Of a stretch of DNA of 64,000 nucleotides, positions 20,386-31,639 are shown one piece after another. The DNA is from Prionace glauca. Taxonomy: Eukaryota > Chordata > Chondrichthyes > Carcharhiniformes > Carcharhinidae. Numbering within the stretch: position 1 is the stretch's first letter; each line of letters begins with the position of its first letter. The stretch lies in the NCBI GenBank assembly GCA_037974335.1, contig CM075760.1, positions 69,933,627 to 69,997,626 on the forward strand. The letters are read 5' to 3'. Made by a program: the position numbers and the translations under genes. The notes under the pieces were generated by a model that worked only from the letters and a program-made list of their open reading frames with translations, searched no databases and was not told where the DNA came from.

Positions 20386-20870
20386 CTGCATTCAATGTTA
20401 CTGCAGTTCACTCCATTCAAAGTATTAGCATCAATCTGTGATAAACCATCCTGTGGTAATTCTGCTGAATAACATTAAATTATCACCGTTAATGGACCAT
20501 TCAACATTGGACACCATTGATTTGAAACTTTGCTGCTTTTCTGGGTGAACTCCAGCTCTCCATTCCTCCCGCAATGTCACCGCTCAAACTGAGTCTTTCT
20601 CCTTCCCACATTGTTAAACTCAGTTATTGGTTTCTGAGTGAAAACTGCCTCCATTTCACAGGGGGTGGGAGAGTTTACTATTTCATTCAATTAAAAGTTT
20701 TCTTGTCATGGAAGCAGAGATTTGGACCGAGATCTGCAGATATTTGTGTCAGTAGAAACAATAAATCTTCCCTCATTAACAGCTAGATTTTAACCTGTAT
20801 CAGCATTTCGTACCATCAGCCCTTTCTCGCCTATCGCTCTCTTAATTTCTTTTTGATTCTTCACATGTGA
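20386..20870. other. no feature recognised
   Basis: AT-rich sequence with only short unremarkable open frames. Confidence 0.4.
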
Positions 20871-20972
20871 CTTTTCCAATTCAGATACAAACAAAGAAAT
20901 CTCCCTAATATTGATTCTGACAGTTGCAGACTGAGAAGTAACGCAGGATTGTTGTACAGCAATAAATCTACA

Positions 20973-21044
20973 TTCCCTGTGCGGGAGCCGAACCCAGATT
21001 GTAGTACTGAGAGCGCCGAATCTTAACCACTGGGCCACCAGGGA
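20973..21044 (-). pseudogene. tRNA-Glu (CTC-like) pseudogene
   Basis: On the minus strand a 72-nt tRNA-Glu relic starts TCCCTGGTGGCCCAGTGG and ends CAGGGAA. The 3' side of the anticodon stem and the variable region have decayed (CTCTCAGTACTACAATC), and the B box is changed (GGTTCGGCTCC). The flanks mirror those of tRNA-Glu at 16887-16958, so it arose by an inverted duplication and then decayed. Confidence 0.88.
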
Positions 21045-21379
21045 AGCTGATGCAATTTCTTTAAAATGTTGATTTATCCATGAATTTTTATTGTATTTCG
21101 GACTTTTTATTCACCAAATGTAAGTTTATCCTTCACAAAGACCTTGTTTTTGTCAAAACTGAGTATGTCATGTCTCTATTTAGATGAGAAAACACCACGC
21201 TGGTTAGTAATATACTGTATACACTCTCTCAGTAATGACTGAACTGGGCCCAGTCTGCATTCATATTAGTACAGGTGCTGTATCGATATCTGGTGCATTC
21301 GGTTCTGTCTCTGTATTACTGCACAAAACCCGTCCCTCATTTATATTACAACAGATCATATTAGTTGGATTCACCATGC

Positions 21380-21535
21380 AAAAATTGCCCGTTACTTTCC
21401 CTTAGAGTCTGTGGATTAGCCACGGTAAATGGGTGGGACTAATGGGGATAGGGCAGAGGGGAGGACCTGGGTGGATACAGACTCGATGGGCCAAGATAAC
21501 CTTTCTTCTGAACTGTAGGAATTCTATGGTTCTAT
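21380..21535 (+). mobile_element. SINE/LINE 3' fragment
   Basis: ctgtggattagccacggtaa, then gactcgatgggccaagataa and aattctatggttctatg, match the 3' end of a repeat family seen near 41580-41660. Confidence 0.6.
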
Positions 21536-22200
21536 GTCTAAGAAATATCATAGACATTTGCGTGCTTATTTATTTTAAATAATCTATTTTCTAATAACCC
21601 GTTTGGAGAAATGGTCTCTTTTAGCAATTCCCCTTCAGTTTTCCCAGTGATAACCTTCAGCCCATCTCTGTCTTCCACGAATGCATGGAAACAACAAACA
21701 GTTCATGTGTTTCAACTGAAGAACATTTAATATGTAAGTATTTATTGACAACCATTCTGTTGTGTGTTCTTGCAAACAAAATGATTTCAGCCTGACTATT
21801 TTGTTCCCGGTGTTGATTTATCTGTCTTTAGAGATCTGCTGGAAAACGGATAGACTGACAATGTGTGACAGCAATACTCACAACGGTTTCAACTCTCTTC
21901 AGTTCAGCAACACATTGTTAATCAATGTTCCTTTCTTTTGCCAAGGTGCATGAACCAAAATGTTTGCCTTCATTCGAATTTTTTAACATGCATAAAAAGG
22001 ACAATAACCATATAATTTGTAAGAAAAGATGAAGTCATCTTGTTTGTTCAGAGACTGTGATTCATGTCCCTCAGCACACGGTTTAATTGTTCCAATGGGG
22101 ACATTAGAAGATTTATAAATAGGAATTTTCACTGTGTGTGCAATATTGTTTAACTTGGAATGGTCTCTAGTAAAGTCAGCGATCATTGAATTTCAGAGCC
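21536..22200. other. 5' flank of the GPCR gene, no feature recognised
   Basis: AT-rich sequence upstream of the receptor start codon. No TATA box or CpG island stands out, and no further upstream exon could be identified. Confidence 0.4.
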
Positions 22201-23761
22201 ATGTTCTGGATTATACCACTTGAGCTACGTATTCTTTGGGTATTTTACGATATCCAAAGGATTTACTACCCTGTCCTTGCCGTAGTTGGTGTCACTGGTA
22301 AGTCATATTTCTCTGTGTTCATTGTCCTTGTCCATGTTACCCAGTTATTAATATCATTCTGTGTAACCTTCATGGTTTCTTGCTGTGAATGCACTGGAAA
22401 CATTTCTCATTGCCACACAGATATCCTCACACTACCTGACATTCATTTTAAATCTTTCTACTTTACGGTTGTCGTTATGTAACATGATTTCCAGTGTTAT
22501 GATTCACAGCCAATTCCAAATCAGCTGATTTAACATCTTCAACTGCACAGCCTTCAGCACAATCAAAGCAGAGTCATCCAGACCAGGAATATTTGCTCCA
22601 AACCTACTGGCACCATTGTGTCCCCCACATACAAACCTGAAGAAGGCAGCAAATTGGAGACTTTATTAACTGGTGAATTTGGTTTCTTGCTACATCATTG
22701 CGGGGCTTTTCTGCTGTGAACTTTGTCTCGAGCAGAATAGGTGAACTCAGTCTATTCTGGGGTGGATTTAATAAAAATGTTTCAGCTGTTACCAAGGATC
22801 CTGAGAGATTGTTTCTCTTGTGCTCAGTCTAAAATACGAGTAAATTGTGTTTCTCTTCCTTACAGTGAATGTATTGACGATTCTTATCCTGTCGCGAGGG
22901 AAGTGTGGTCTTTCCAAAAGTGTGATACGTTACCTCATTTCCATGTCAGCAGCGGATCTACTGGTCATTATCATCGATCTCATTTTGAGGCAAATTCCCA
23001 TGAAGTTTGAATTTTTAATCATTTACCATATTAAAATATGTAATATCCATGCTGTCTTTCTTTATGCAGTCACTGATTGCTCTGTCTGGTTCACTGTCTC
23101 TTTCACCTTTGATCGATTTGTGGCTATTACTTGTCAGAAGCTGAAAATAAAATACTGCACTGAGAAAACTGCAACAGTGGTTCTCGGAACTGTGAGTGTG
23201 CTATTCAGTGTAAAGAACATTTTCTGGTATTTCATGTATGATGATAGATATGCGTTTCAGAATATTCCCCATTTTTGTCATGTTGGCAATTATGTCCTCT
23301 ATTCTGCAGCATGGGGAGTGGTTGAAAATCTGCATTATATTTTAACACCGTTCATTCCTTTTTTGTTGATTCTGTTGCTGAATGTTTTCACCATTAAACA
23401 CATTCTAGGGTCGACCAAATTCCGCAGGAGACTTCAGAGCCACAAGCGTATGGATACTTCAAAGGACCCAGAGACAGTGAAGAGAAGAAAATCCATTATC
23501 TTACTGTTTGCTCTATCAGGAAATTTTATCCTGCTATGGTCAATCTTACTTATCCACTCCTTTTGTGAACGATTATATAATTTAAACTTAATTCATTTTT
23601 ATATTCCTGCATTTGTGCGGGAATTAGGATTTATGCTCCAACTCCTGAGTTGCTGCACCAATACATACATTTACGCAGTGACCCAGACACAATTCAGAGA
23701 GGATCTGAAGAATGTGATCAAATTTCCATTTAATGCAATTGTGAAATTACTTACTGCATAA
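22201..23761 (+). CDS. rhodopsin-like G-protein-coupled receptor, GPR139-like, two exons
   Basis: Exon 1 is 22201-22297 (MFWIIPLELRILWVF... to YYPVLAVVGVT plus one base, donor GTAAGT). The intron is 22298-22865 (acceptor ttccttacag). Exon 2 is 22866-23761, ending in TAA. Joined, they give 330 residues with seven hydrophobic segments. Seen: GVTVNVL in TM1 with the conserved Asn, AADLLVI in TM2 with the conserved Asp, FDRFVAI after TM3 (DRF in place of DRY), a Cys in the second extracellular loop (HFCHVG), a basic third loop (KFRRRLQSHKRM), and CTNTYIYAV in TM7 where NPxxY is usual. The IQRIYYPVLAVVGV start, the LSRGKCGLSK first loop and the intron just inside TM1 are features I associate with GPR139-like orphan receptors, which are numerous in sharks. 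The ATG at 22201 is the first in frame. The gene appears intact. The ligand and true orthology cannot be judged from sequence alone. Confidence 0.88.
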
Positions 23762-24310
23762 CAGATTTCTTCTTCAACAACAGGAAGCCCCCAAGCAGAA
23801 TTTCTCATGGGAAGATCACTTTGCCCAAAGTTAAGTCTGATCTTCCAAGGGTGGAAGTTGACACCCAGTGCCATTCCCATCAACCGGGAGGGGCACTTAA
23901 AGGCAGTTGATAGGTTATTAGTAAAGAATCATGGCAATGGATCCGCGTGGTTGTGAGGGACGTTCCTATCAGGGCCTGTTTCCTATCAATTCTGTTTGGG
24001 AGATACCCTCCCATGGGAATGCTTCAATCATCTACAAGCCATAAAACCCCAACCATTGCAAGAACAAAAATCAATTCCCAGCACACCACGAACTTCAGAA
24101 AGAATTCCAGGCACTCCAGCTCCTGTTCTCCATCTCCATCAGTGAGAAACTCAGGGCCTGAAACAGACACAGCGGGTTTAGCCTCTCGACCACATTGTCT
24201 CCCAGTAAAGGGAACTCAGGCCACAGTGCTGGTGGTGGAAGAGGCGAGCTTCCGTCTGCAGAAACTCACTCACTTAGGAGGCTGAGCAGGACGAACCAGA
24301 CCCAGCATTG
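23762..24310. other. 3' flank of the GPCR gene, no feature recognised
   Basis: No polyadenylation signal, gene or repeat was confidently recognised here. Confidence 0.35.
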
Positions 24311-24361
24311 AAACGAGCCGTTGATGTCGTCTATATGGATATCAGTAAGGTGTTTAACAAA
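24311..24361 (+). mobile_element. CR1 RT fragment
   Basis: gttgatgtcgtctatatgga, then tcagtaaggtgtttaacaaa, encodes VDVVYMDISKVFNK, the RT motif around the first catalytic Asp. It nearly matches 35545-35590. It may belong to the same broken copy as 25384-25930. Confidence 0.7.
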
Positions 24362-25080
24362 GATTCAGAAAATAGCACTTGCCCCAATTTTTCTCCATTT
24401 CTCTATAACTGCAGTTGTATAATATCATTAAAGACATAAGGGTTTGTAAAAGTCCTATGGCTGTGAGATTATGTACTGCATTAACATTTAACAAAAACAA
24501 TTTGAAATGAGTCAGGTGATTTGAAAATATTTTCCAAGTTTGCAAACGCAATAATCGCTATAATTCAGAACAGCGAAAGCATGGAAGTGTTTAGAATTGT
24601 ATGTGCGCACAAAGCTGCCACACCAGCAGAGAATGTCTATTGCTGTTTATATTACAAGTACAGGTTTTATCAATATATAAAATACACAGCAAGTCGGTAA
24701 TAATCAGTACAATGAGAATAGTCTAAACCTTTTAAAGAACGGTGCTTTTAAATCTGCAAAATGCTGAGGTGGAAAACAGATAGTTTGAAGTGACGAAAAT
24801 CTGTTGTGTGTTTACCTCGTAAGTTTCACAGTATCAGCAGTGACCAGATTGGACAGTTTTGGAAATTAAAAAAATCACATGAAAAACCTGTGAGACTATT
24901 TCACCTCACTGTCGATTTCTTGTTCCAGATAACAACAATTAGTGTTTCATTGGCTGAAGGAGTCATTCATGTTCTTTCTGGACATGACTTTTCTCCAACA
25001 AATATTCCTTGTGTATATATATTTTTTTTAAATTATGAAGTGGAAAGGCGGGCTAAATGTTCCATCGCTATCTTCCCGAA
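24362..25080. other. no feature recognised
   Basis: AT-rich sequence with no clear gene or repeat. Confidence 0.4.
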
Positions 25081-25081
25081 T

Positions 25082-25146
25082 GGTCCATCTGTTTGGAATC
25101 AGCCCTCTCACCATCGCGGCCTGGGTTTAATTCGGGTCAGGGAATG
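25082..25146 (+). pseudogene. tRNA-Glu relic (3' half)
   Basis: ccctctcaccatcgcggcct, then gggtttaattcgggtcaggg, matches the anticodon-to-acceptor half of tRNA-Glu (CTC-type loop), with a changed B box. The 5' half is barely recognisable. This is the third tRNA-Glu-like locus in the window. Confidence 0.65.
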
Positions 25147-25383
25147 ACAATTTGTTGATTGCGTGCAGCAGATGAACGAAGAGGACCTGGAATTGCTTCC
25201 TGATTGAAAACAGGAGCGATAGCTCCAGTGACTCGAGTTCTCTTGTTGGTCAGTCATGCTTGCATTTCAATGTCTCTTTCAGAGATATTCATTCAGAATG
25301 ATGATGTTGGTGTTAAATAAATGTATTGAAGTTAAAGGTTGAATCAAAAGAACGGAAAAAATGCAATTTGATTTGATAAGATT

Positions 25384-25930
25384 TATAGGATATAGATTGG
25401 CTGGTATATTGGGCAGATAAATAGATCGAATTTAATCTTGATAAATGCGAAGTGATGCATTTTGGAAGGAATAATGTAGAGGAGAGTTACATGTTAAAGG
25501 GTAGACCTATTAAGGGTATAGAAATGCAGAGGGAACTGGGAGTGTCAGTTCACAAGTCTTTGACGGTGGCAACACAGGTGGAGAAGGTTGCGAAGAAAGC
25601 TTATGGTATGTTAGCCTTTATAGGGAGGGGTATAGAGTATAAGAGCTGGCGCCTAATGCTACACTTGTACAGAACTTGTGGTGGAGGCAGACACGTTGGA
25701 CTCGTTTAAGGTTTGCTTAGATGAGCGAAACAGGGATGGAGGGTTATAGCAGATGGTATTAAAAAGGGTCAGAGCTTCGGGACGACACTGGAAATGTAGT
25801 ATTACATGTTCATGTTTTGTCTCTTTTAATCCACATGTGTCGGTCCACCTTGTTGTCAAACGAGGGGCATTCACACGGTGGGTCGTGCGTGGGCTGCTCT
25901 TGGATGTTCCGGGAGTGGCCTAGTACTTCG
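25384..25930 (+). mobile_element. CR1 LINE, internally deleted copy with 3' UTR
   Basis: The ORF2 piece MHFGRNNVEESYMLKGRPIK to YGMLAFIGRGIEYKSWRLM jumps directly from LYRT (ttgtacagaac) to the VVEA-type end (tggtggaggcagacacgttg), omitting about 110 codons. The 3' UTR follows with gggtcagagcttcgggacga and tgtcggtccaccttgttgtc. The same internal junction is present at about 36160, so both copies descend from one deleted source. Confidence 0.85.
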
Positions 25931-25964
25931 TGTCGGTGACTTTCGGAATGGGTCCTGGCTATTA

Positions 25965-26040
25965 CACAAACACAGAAACACACACACACACACAGAGAAA
26001 CACACACACACACGCACACACTCACACACACAACACACAA
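25965..26040. repeat. (CA)n-rich simple repeat
   Basis: Nearly uninterrupted CA dinucleotides with AGAAA and CGCA interruptions lie at the end of the CR1 3' region. Confidence 0.95.
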
Positions 26041-26189
26041 GTCCTGTCAAAAGATAAGATTAGCACAAGACGACAGTTGTATAAATATTCCATTTTATTC
26101 CGTTTTAATGAAGGACAGGGAGAGACACAAAAAGGATGCTGGGACACTGATATAGATGAACCTTAAAATTCTCCCATTCTCGAGAATCC

Positions 26190-26425
26190 TTCAAAACTTC
26201 ACCCCATGAAGGATATATCGAATTTATTTTCCAATGTTTCCGTGAAATCTAATTCCATCACCCTTCCAAGCTGTTCATTCCAGTTCATCACAACTCTGGT
26301 GTAAAAGTAAACACTTATCTTTACTCAATAAAATAAATTTGTGCCCATTGGTTGCTGACCGTCCCCCAGTTGAAAGATTCTCCCTTTAATTAACCCAATC
26401 ACAACTTCATGATTATGAACACTAA
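26190..26425 (-). mobile_element. LINE 3' fragment, old
   Basis: In + orientation, aagctgttcattccagttca, then aatttgtgcccattggttgc and cttcatgattatgaacac, is a reversed CR1-type tail of the same old family as 9765-9942. Confidence 0.6.
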
Positions 26426-27564
26426 TAAATGTGTTGAAAAGACTGGCAAGGAGATAGAGACAGCGGGAGAGTTAGGAGAAAGCAAACCGGAGGGGGGCTG
26501 ACAGATAAAAGCTGAGGAACAAAAATAAATAGCAGATGGAGAGAAAATGATTGAACAATGAAAGATAACAGCTATCATTCCCTCCCTTCACAGATCCCGG
26601 GAGAGTTCAGTGACTGATCCACTGACCATCCAGTTATGTCCGGGATTGGAAACTTTAAACAGGCTCATTTGTAAATGTCACCGCAATGTGACCTGTCTGA
26701 CTCTGCCCTGACTCTGTGGGCAGATATAAGCCGCACTGACAGATGTTCTCACCAGATTGTGGTCCCTGGATTTATTTTCTGCTCGGAAGGGAAATGTGCG
26801 GTTTGGAACCGGCAGCAGAGAAACAGGAAGTTGTGTTACCTGAGAATGAAACAACCGGGGCCAGTTTGATGTTATCACCGTGAACAGTCTTCCTGCCTGT
26901 GAGGGTGAGCTCACTCTGAAAGCATCAAGAACAGTCACACAGATTGCTGCCGGTCTCAGCATTACAGTCACCCCCATTCCCATATTAATGAATCAAGAAA
27001 ATGGCCATGTTTGGGGTTTAAACAGATTAATTGAAGGGAAGATGGACTGAGGGTTACCACTGAGGGAAAAGAGGGAAAATTAAAGCAACATTTTTTATCC
27101 GCAGAGACATTCCGAAATAGAAAGTTTAAGTGTGCTGGGTGTTGTGCGTGAGAAATAGAGGAGAGAGGTTAATTGAGTGAAATGGTTAAGTTCCTACAAT
27201 GAATTTACCTCTGCTGAGATTTTTGTGCTTTATCTTTTCAGTCACAAGGTGCCTTAAGGAAGAAGAAAGAAATAGTCTCGGAGTCAGATCCGTCTCCTGG
27301 GAACCTGTGTGAGTTAATGGAGACTGAGAGAGAGAACAGAGGTTATCTGATTTCGGTTCAGTGTGAGACAGAGAAAGAGAGAAGTTCAGTGAATCATTTG
27401 AAAGATGCATTGCCTTGGTAGCGGAATGACCAGCTGTACATCACATTCAAGAGCGTCCAGGGCCATTCATTAATTTTATTTATTGACTGAGACACAGAAT
27501 GTACAATAAATACTGAATAAATTACAATATCATGCTAAAATTAATAACAATTATTTACACAGTG
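26426..27564. other. no gene recognised; TATA-like site at about 26722
   Basis: Mixed sequence. gcagatataagccgcactga (26720-26739) looks like a TATA element, but no exon follows within several hundred bases, so I make no promoter call. Confidence 0.3.
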
Positions 27565-27745
27565 ATAAGCACTGGTACCTCACACTGTTAGGGACACAGG
27601 TTCCATTTAAGCCTTGTGTAACTGTGTGGTGTTTACACATTCACCCCGTATGTGCGTGGGTTTCCTCCAGGTTTACTGCTTTCTTCCTACAGTCCAAAGA
27701 TGTACAGGTTAGTTGGAGTGGCCATGTTGAATTGTCCTTTAATGT
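27565..27745 (+). mobile_element. tRNA-derived SINE, partial
   Basis: A decayed head (acaggttccatttaagcc) is followed by the family body (tatgtgcgtgggtttcctcc, cagtccaaagatgtacaggt). Confidence 0.8.
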
Positions 27746-28009
27746 CCATTTGCAGTGCAATGTGACATACATTCATTCTGTTCCTCAATCTCTTTTGAAC
27801 AAGATGATGTTACAAGTTTCATCCCAAGCTTTCAATAAAATATTCCAGGAAATGCGAGAGCAATTAAATATGATGAACAACACCCAGTAGTTATTAACAA
27901 GACAAAACACATTCTTCGAACCCCATTACATTTTTAAAGCTAATTTCCGTCTTTTCATCTCCTTTTTTTCCATCTGTCAAACGCATTTTATAGAAAACCA
28001 GTTACTGAG

Positions 28010-28325
28010 ACAGTGTTGGCTTTATTATTAGTGTCCAATATAACACAAAGTAAGGCACGGATGTGTTCAGTAGTGCATGACACAGAGCCTGACACAATCA
28101 TATCTGAGATGGAGCCCAATGTAACAGAAATGGCCTCTTGACTGAACAAGAACTCAGAAATGATGATTTGTAGCAACTATCACGGCATGTCATCATATAA
28201 TAATAAATGGAATGGTGTGTCATGTAATATAAACAAATATAAGATCTATTGCAATGATGATTCAAATGAGGAGCATGCAGTAAATAAAGACACAAGGCCC
28301 AGTGTCTTGCTGTACATGTCTACAA
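28010..28325. repeat. degenerate ~30-bp repeat (ATAAACAGAGACATGG type)
   Basis: Weakly conserved units of roughly 28-32 bp, of the form taatataaacaaatataaga and agtaaataaagacacaaggc, recur. The same type appears at 29225-29620, 29935-30190 and, reversed, at 45955-46220. Confidence 0.5.
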
Positions 28326-28334
28326 CAAATGTGT

Positions 28335-28432
28335 GTGCGAGAGAGAGGGAGAGACAGAGAGAGAGGGAGGCAGGGGCAGAGGCGGGGGGAGAGAGAGAGA
28401 CAGAGGGAGAGAGAGAGAGAGAGAGAGAGCCG
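28335..28432. repeat. (GA)n-rich simple repeat
   Basis: A purine run of GAGA with GGCAGGGGCAGAGG interruptions. Confidence 0.93.
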
Positions 28433-28439
28433 TAAACCA

Positions 28440-29224
28440 TTCCACTGATGAAGAAAGATCCACTGAGTGTTTCTAGCATTTTCTGTTCGGATCTCGGGCA
28501 CCCACAGCATCTTGCTTTTGACCAACGAGATATTTGAACAGGTGACTGAAAGGATGGCCAATACAGGGACAGTTTTATGGATTGACTTAGACGAGGAAAG
28601 TGAAATAAGGAGATTTAGGGAGGGAATTACAAAGCTTAGGCATAGGCAGATGAAGACATCCGAAAGTGAAAAATAATTTCGAAGGTAACAATACAAATTA
28701 CAGAATATATAATTCTATTCAAACATAACCTAACTGTCAACACTCGTTCTGTGGCGATTTCGTTTTATTTCTCCCTGAAACAGATAAGTAATTAATGAGT
28801 GGATAGATATTTAGCCCGTGGGAGGCCATCTGGCGATATTGCGAGTACAGAATTCTGTCTCACACTGTCAGTGTATCTGTTGAATGCTATAAATAAGGCA
28901 GGTCAATCTTTATCTCTGAAGTCTATGTCAAATTGACACAGTGCAGTGCAATATTCAACTAATAAAATGTATCACAACGGTGGTTGCTTGAAGATATTGT
29001 AATGAGCACTGTACGATTATTCAGATATTGACCTGTCCCCGAACACCAGTGAATCACTGAGAAATTGTTCAAACGGAATATTACTCACACAATAACAGAG
29101 CAATTAGATATTTCTCGCAGCTACTTATCGAAATTAGTAAAAATTAAACTTACTGCTCCAATCAAGAATGATTTGTGTCAGACAGGCACACCCATATTAT
29201 ATCGGAATTGATAATATCTCGGCA
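28440..29224. other. mostly unannotated, one shark repeat piece
   Basis: 28440-28520 (ctgatgaagaaagatccact, then tctagcattttctgttcgga) resembles the common repeat seen at 42961-43085. The rest shows nothing recognisable; the open frame at 28467-28676 has no known domain. Confidence 0.4.
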
Positions 29225-29620
29225 GGCAACATGTTCAAGGTCGTATGTTCGATTAACAGAGACAGATGTTGGTGTCATTCAAAGAGACAAATCCCCTGTA
29301 ACATAAAAAAGAGATGAGATCTGATGAAATATGAACAGATCCGTGGTCTCCTGTCGAATTAATTGAAAGGATCGAATGCAGCATAAATAGAGAGATGGCC
29401 GAGAGTGGCATAACGAGAGAAATAACCGAATGTAGTGTAAAAACAGACAAGGCCTACTGTCATATAATTAAAGACTGGCTCTGGTACAACACAAATAGGA
29501 GTAATAAATAAAGCGGCATTTTATGCAATGAAAACAAATATAAGATCTGTTGAAATAAAGAATCATTTGAGTCACATTCAGTGCATAAAGAGACATATCC
29601 TAGTGTGTTGTAATCAATCT
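29225..29620. repeat. degenerate ~30-bp repeat array, copy 1 of a duplicated block
   Basis: Units such as gcataaatagagagatggcc and gtaacataaaaaagagatga recur. About 210 bp of this block (29225-29435) is repeated at 29935-30150 in the same orientation, about 710 bp away. Confidence 0.65.
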
Positions 29621-29934
29621 TCTGTATACTGCCCTCTTGCCAGTGGCTTACAGTCTCTTTCTAATGAGTAAAACATTCCCATTCATCACTTTGAGCGTCT
29701 GTACTAAATCTCCCATAAACTGTTCAGTTCTGAGGGAACCAAACCAAGTGTTCACCTGTTCTGATAGTGCAGTTTATACACGATTAACGTCAAGCCCGAT
29801 ATGACCTTCTCTACCTCACCTGTCCCCCCTTGTCATTTCATGAATTGATGGAACTTTGACATGGATTCCCATGAATCATTCTCATTCTGTCAGAATAAGA
29901 CTCAAGGCCAGGAGAAGACTTGCTTCTGACAGTT

Positions 29935-30190
29935 AAATGCCAGGCAAAATATACATGGTCATGTGTTGAATTAACAGAGATGGATGTAAATATGCAAATC
30001 CTGTGTAATATAAACAGAGATGGGATCAGATGTAATAGGATCAGATCAGTGATCTACTTGAGTACGAATAGAGAGGAACTAATGTCTCATAAATAGAGAG
30101 ATGGCTCAGTGTACATAACTGGAGAAATAACCTAATGTAGCATAAATTAATTTGTAATGTATTCGTGCTATAAATGTATAGTGTAATATT
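29935..30190. repeat. degenerate ~30-bp repeat array, copy 2 of a duplicated block
   Basis: This matches 29225-29435 in order: tgttgaattaacagagatgg, tgtaatataaacagagatgg, tcataaatagagagatggct, ggagaaataacctaatgtag. Confidence 0.65.
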
Positions 30191-30399
30191 GGACATAGAT
30201 CTCAGACTTTAGGCACACTGAGGTAAATGTCATCATGCCAAAACACATCTGTGATCAGTTAAGAATGGAAACAACATAATTTCTGAGTCAAATGGTAATG
30301 TATTCAATTCCCACAAGATACCTCGCGATCCAACCTGTGACCCAGTACTGAATGTTCAATTATTCCATTAATAAATGTGATGATATTTCAGTCTCGGGG

Positions 30400-30475
30400 G
30401 TAGTGTAGCAATATCATTATTAAGCTAGTATTCCAGAAGCTTGGGACAGGAGTTCCAGTTCCACCCTGGCAGCTG
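30400..30475 (+). mobile_element. second tRNA-derived SINE family, head fragment
   Basis: gggggtagtgtagcaatatc, followed by ccagaagc and gttccagttccaccct, resembles the tRNA-like head of the other SINE family in this window. Confidence 0.55.
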
Positions 30476-30537
30476 AGGAATTTCAGCTCAGTTTATTGAT
30501 AAAGACATCGTGTGTATTTAAAGGTTTGAAGTTTATT

Positions 30538-30600
30538 TCTTCGTCACAAATAGGTTTACATTCACACTGTAATGAAGTTACCGTGAAAATCATATATGGT
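30538..30600 (-). mobile_element. SINE 3' tail, reversed
   Basis: acaaataggtttacattcac and tgtaatgaagttaccgtgaa are the reversed tail of the common tRNA SINE. Confidence 0.65.
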
Positions 30601-31165
30601 CAAAGCTCATCTTTTTCTCGGATGTCTTTCAGGGGAGGAAATGTTACTTCTTAGTTAAAAGCTACATAAAATTACCAGAAGAAGAGACAAGCCTGAGTTT
30701 TCAGAGATGTTTAAAATTCAACAAAAAAAAGTCCAAATAATCGAGGGGGAAATAGAAAATGGAAGTAAAATTGCAGGGAACATAAAAATTAATTATAACC
30801 GTTTATATCAATATCTGAAGAGAGAAGGATTGGTTAAGTTAAATGTAAATCCCTTAGAGCCCGAATCCAGGGAATGTATATTGGGGAATAAAGAAATATT
30901 AAATGAATAGAACACTAAGTTTGACACTACCTTCACACAAGTATCATCCCAGAAATGTTCGGGAACCAGGGGGGTAGTTGTAAGACGGTATTGAGGGAAA
31001 CCAGTATTAGTAAAATCATTCTGGGGAAAATAATAGGGTGAAATTCTGGTTGGTCATTCGGGCCTGGTAATCCCAGAATATGGAAGGAAATGGGCCAATG
31101 TTAGATACATTGCTGCCCATCTTCTAAAATTCTATACAGGCCGAAACAGTTCCTACAGGTAATGT
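30601..31165. other. no gene recognised
   Basis: AT-rich sequence with an open frame at 30707-30910 of no known family. It could be part of the old LINE that follows. Confidence 0.35.
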
Positions 31166-31169
31166 AACC

Positions 31170-31635
31170 CCGATATATACAGAGAAAGAGAGAATAAAAC
31201 TGATAAATTACAGACTGATTTCAGCATCAGTTAGAGATTGTTATCAAATCCATGATCGGAAAATATTTGGAAAGCATGGACGGAGTTTGATGAAATCAGT
31301 ATGGGCTTAAGAAAGACATGTTTATCTTAACAAAACTACTTGCATTTTTTAAGAGTGTAAATCATAGGTGGGGAAGGGAGGGGGGGGGTTCTTTCGGGTA
31401 GGGAGGGGGAGGGATGCAACCAGTTTACGTGGTGCATTTGCACTTTCAGAAGGCTCTTCATAAAATATTGGTAGCCCAATGAAAGCTACCTTTCATTGGG
31501 GAGATGGGGAGTGATATGTTGGCCTCGGTATAGAATTCATTGACAGATAAGAAACAGAGAGTGGAAATAAATAGGTGTTCTTCCGAGTGACGGTCAGCTA
31601 ACAGTGGGGTACCGCAGGGTCCCAAATGTTAAATG
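31170..31635 (+). mobile_element. old CR1/L2-type LINE RT fragment
   Basis: attacagactgatttcagca (NYRLISA, compare NYRPISL) is followed after many changes by cagctaacagtggggtaccg, then cagggtcc (NSGVPQGP), the RT motif before FADD. Heavily decayed. Confidence 0.6.
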
Positions 31636-31639
31636 TGTT

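Noticed and set aside
26640-26760. TATA-like gcagatataagccgc as the promoter of an unseen gene
   Set aside because: No initiator, exon or splice donor downstream could be recognised; a single TATA-like word is not enough.
28467-28676. 69-codon frame with FEQVTERM as a possible LINE RT piece
   Set aside because: Only a weak resemblance to FFEKVTE; no neighbouring RT motif in order.
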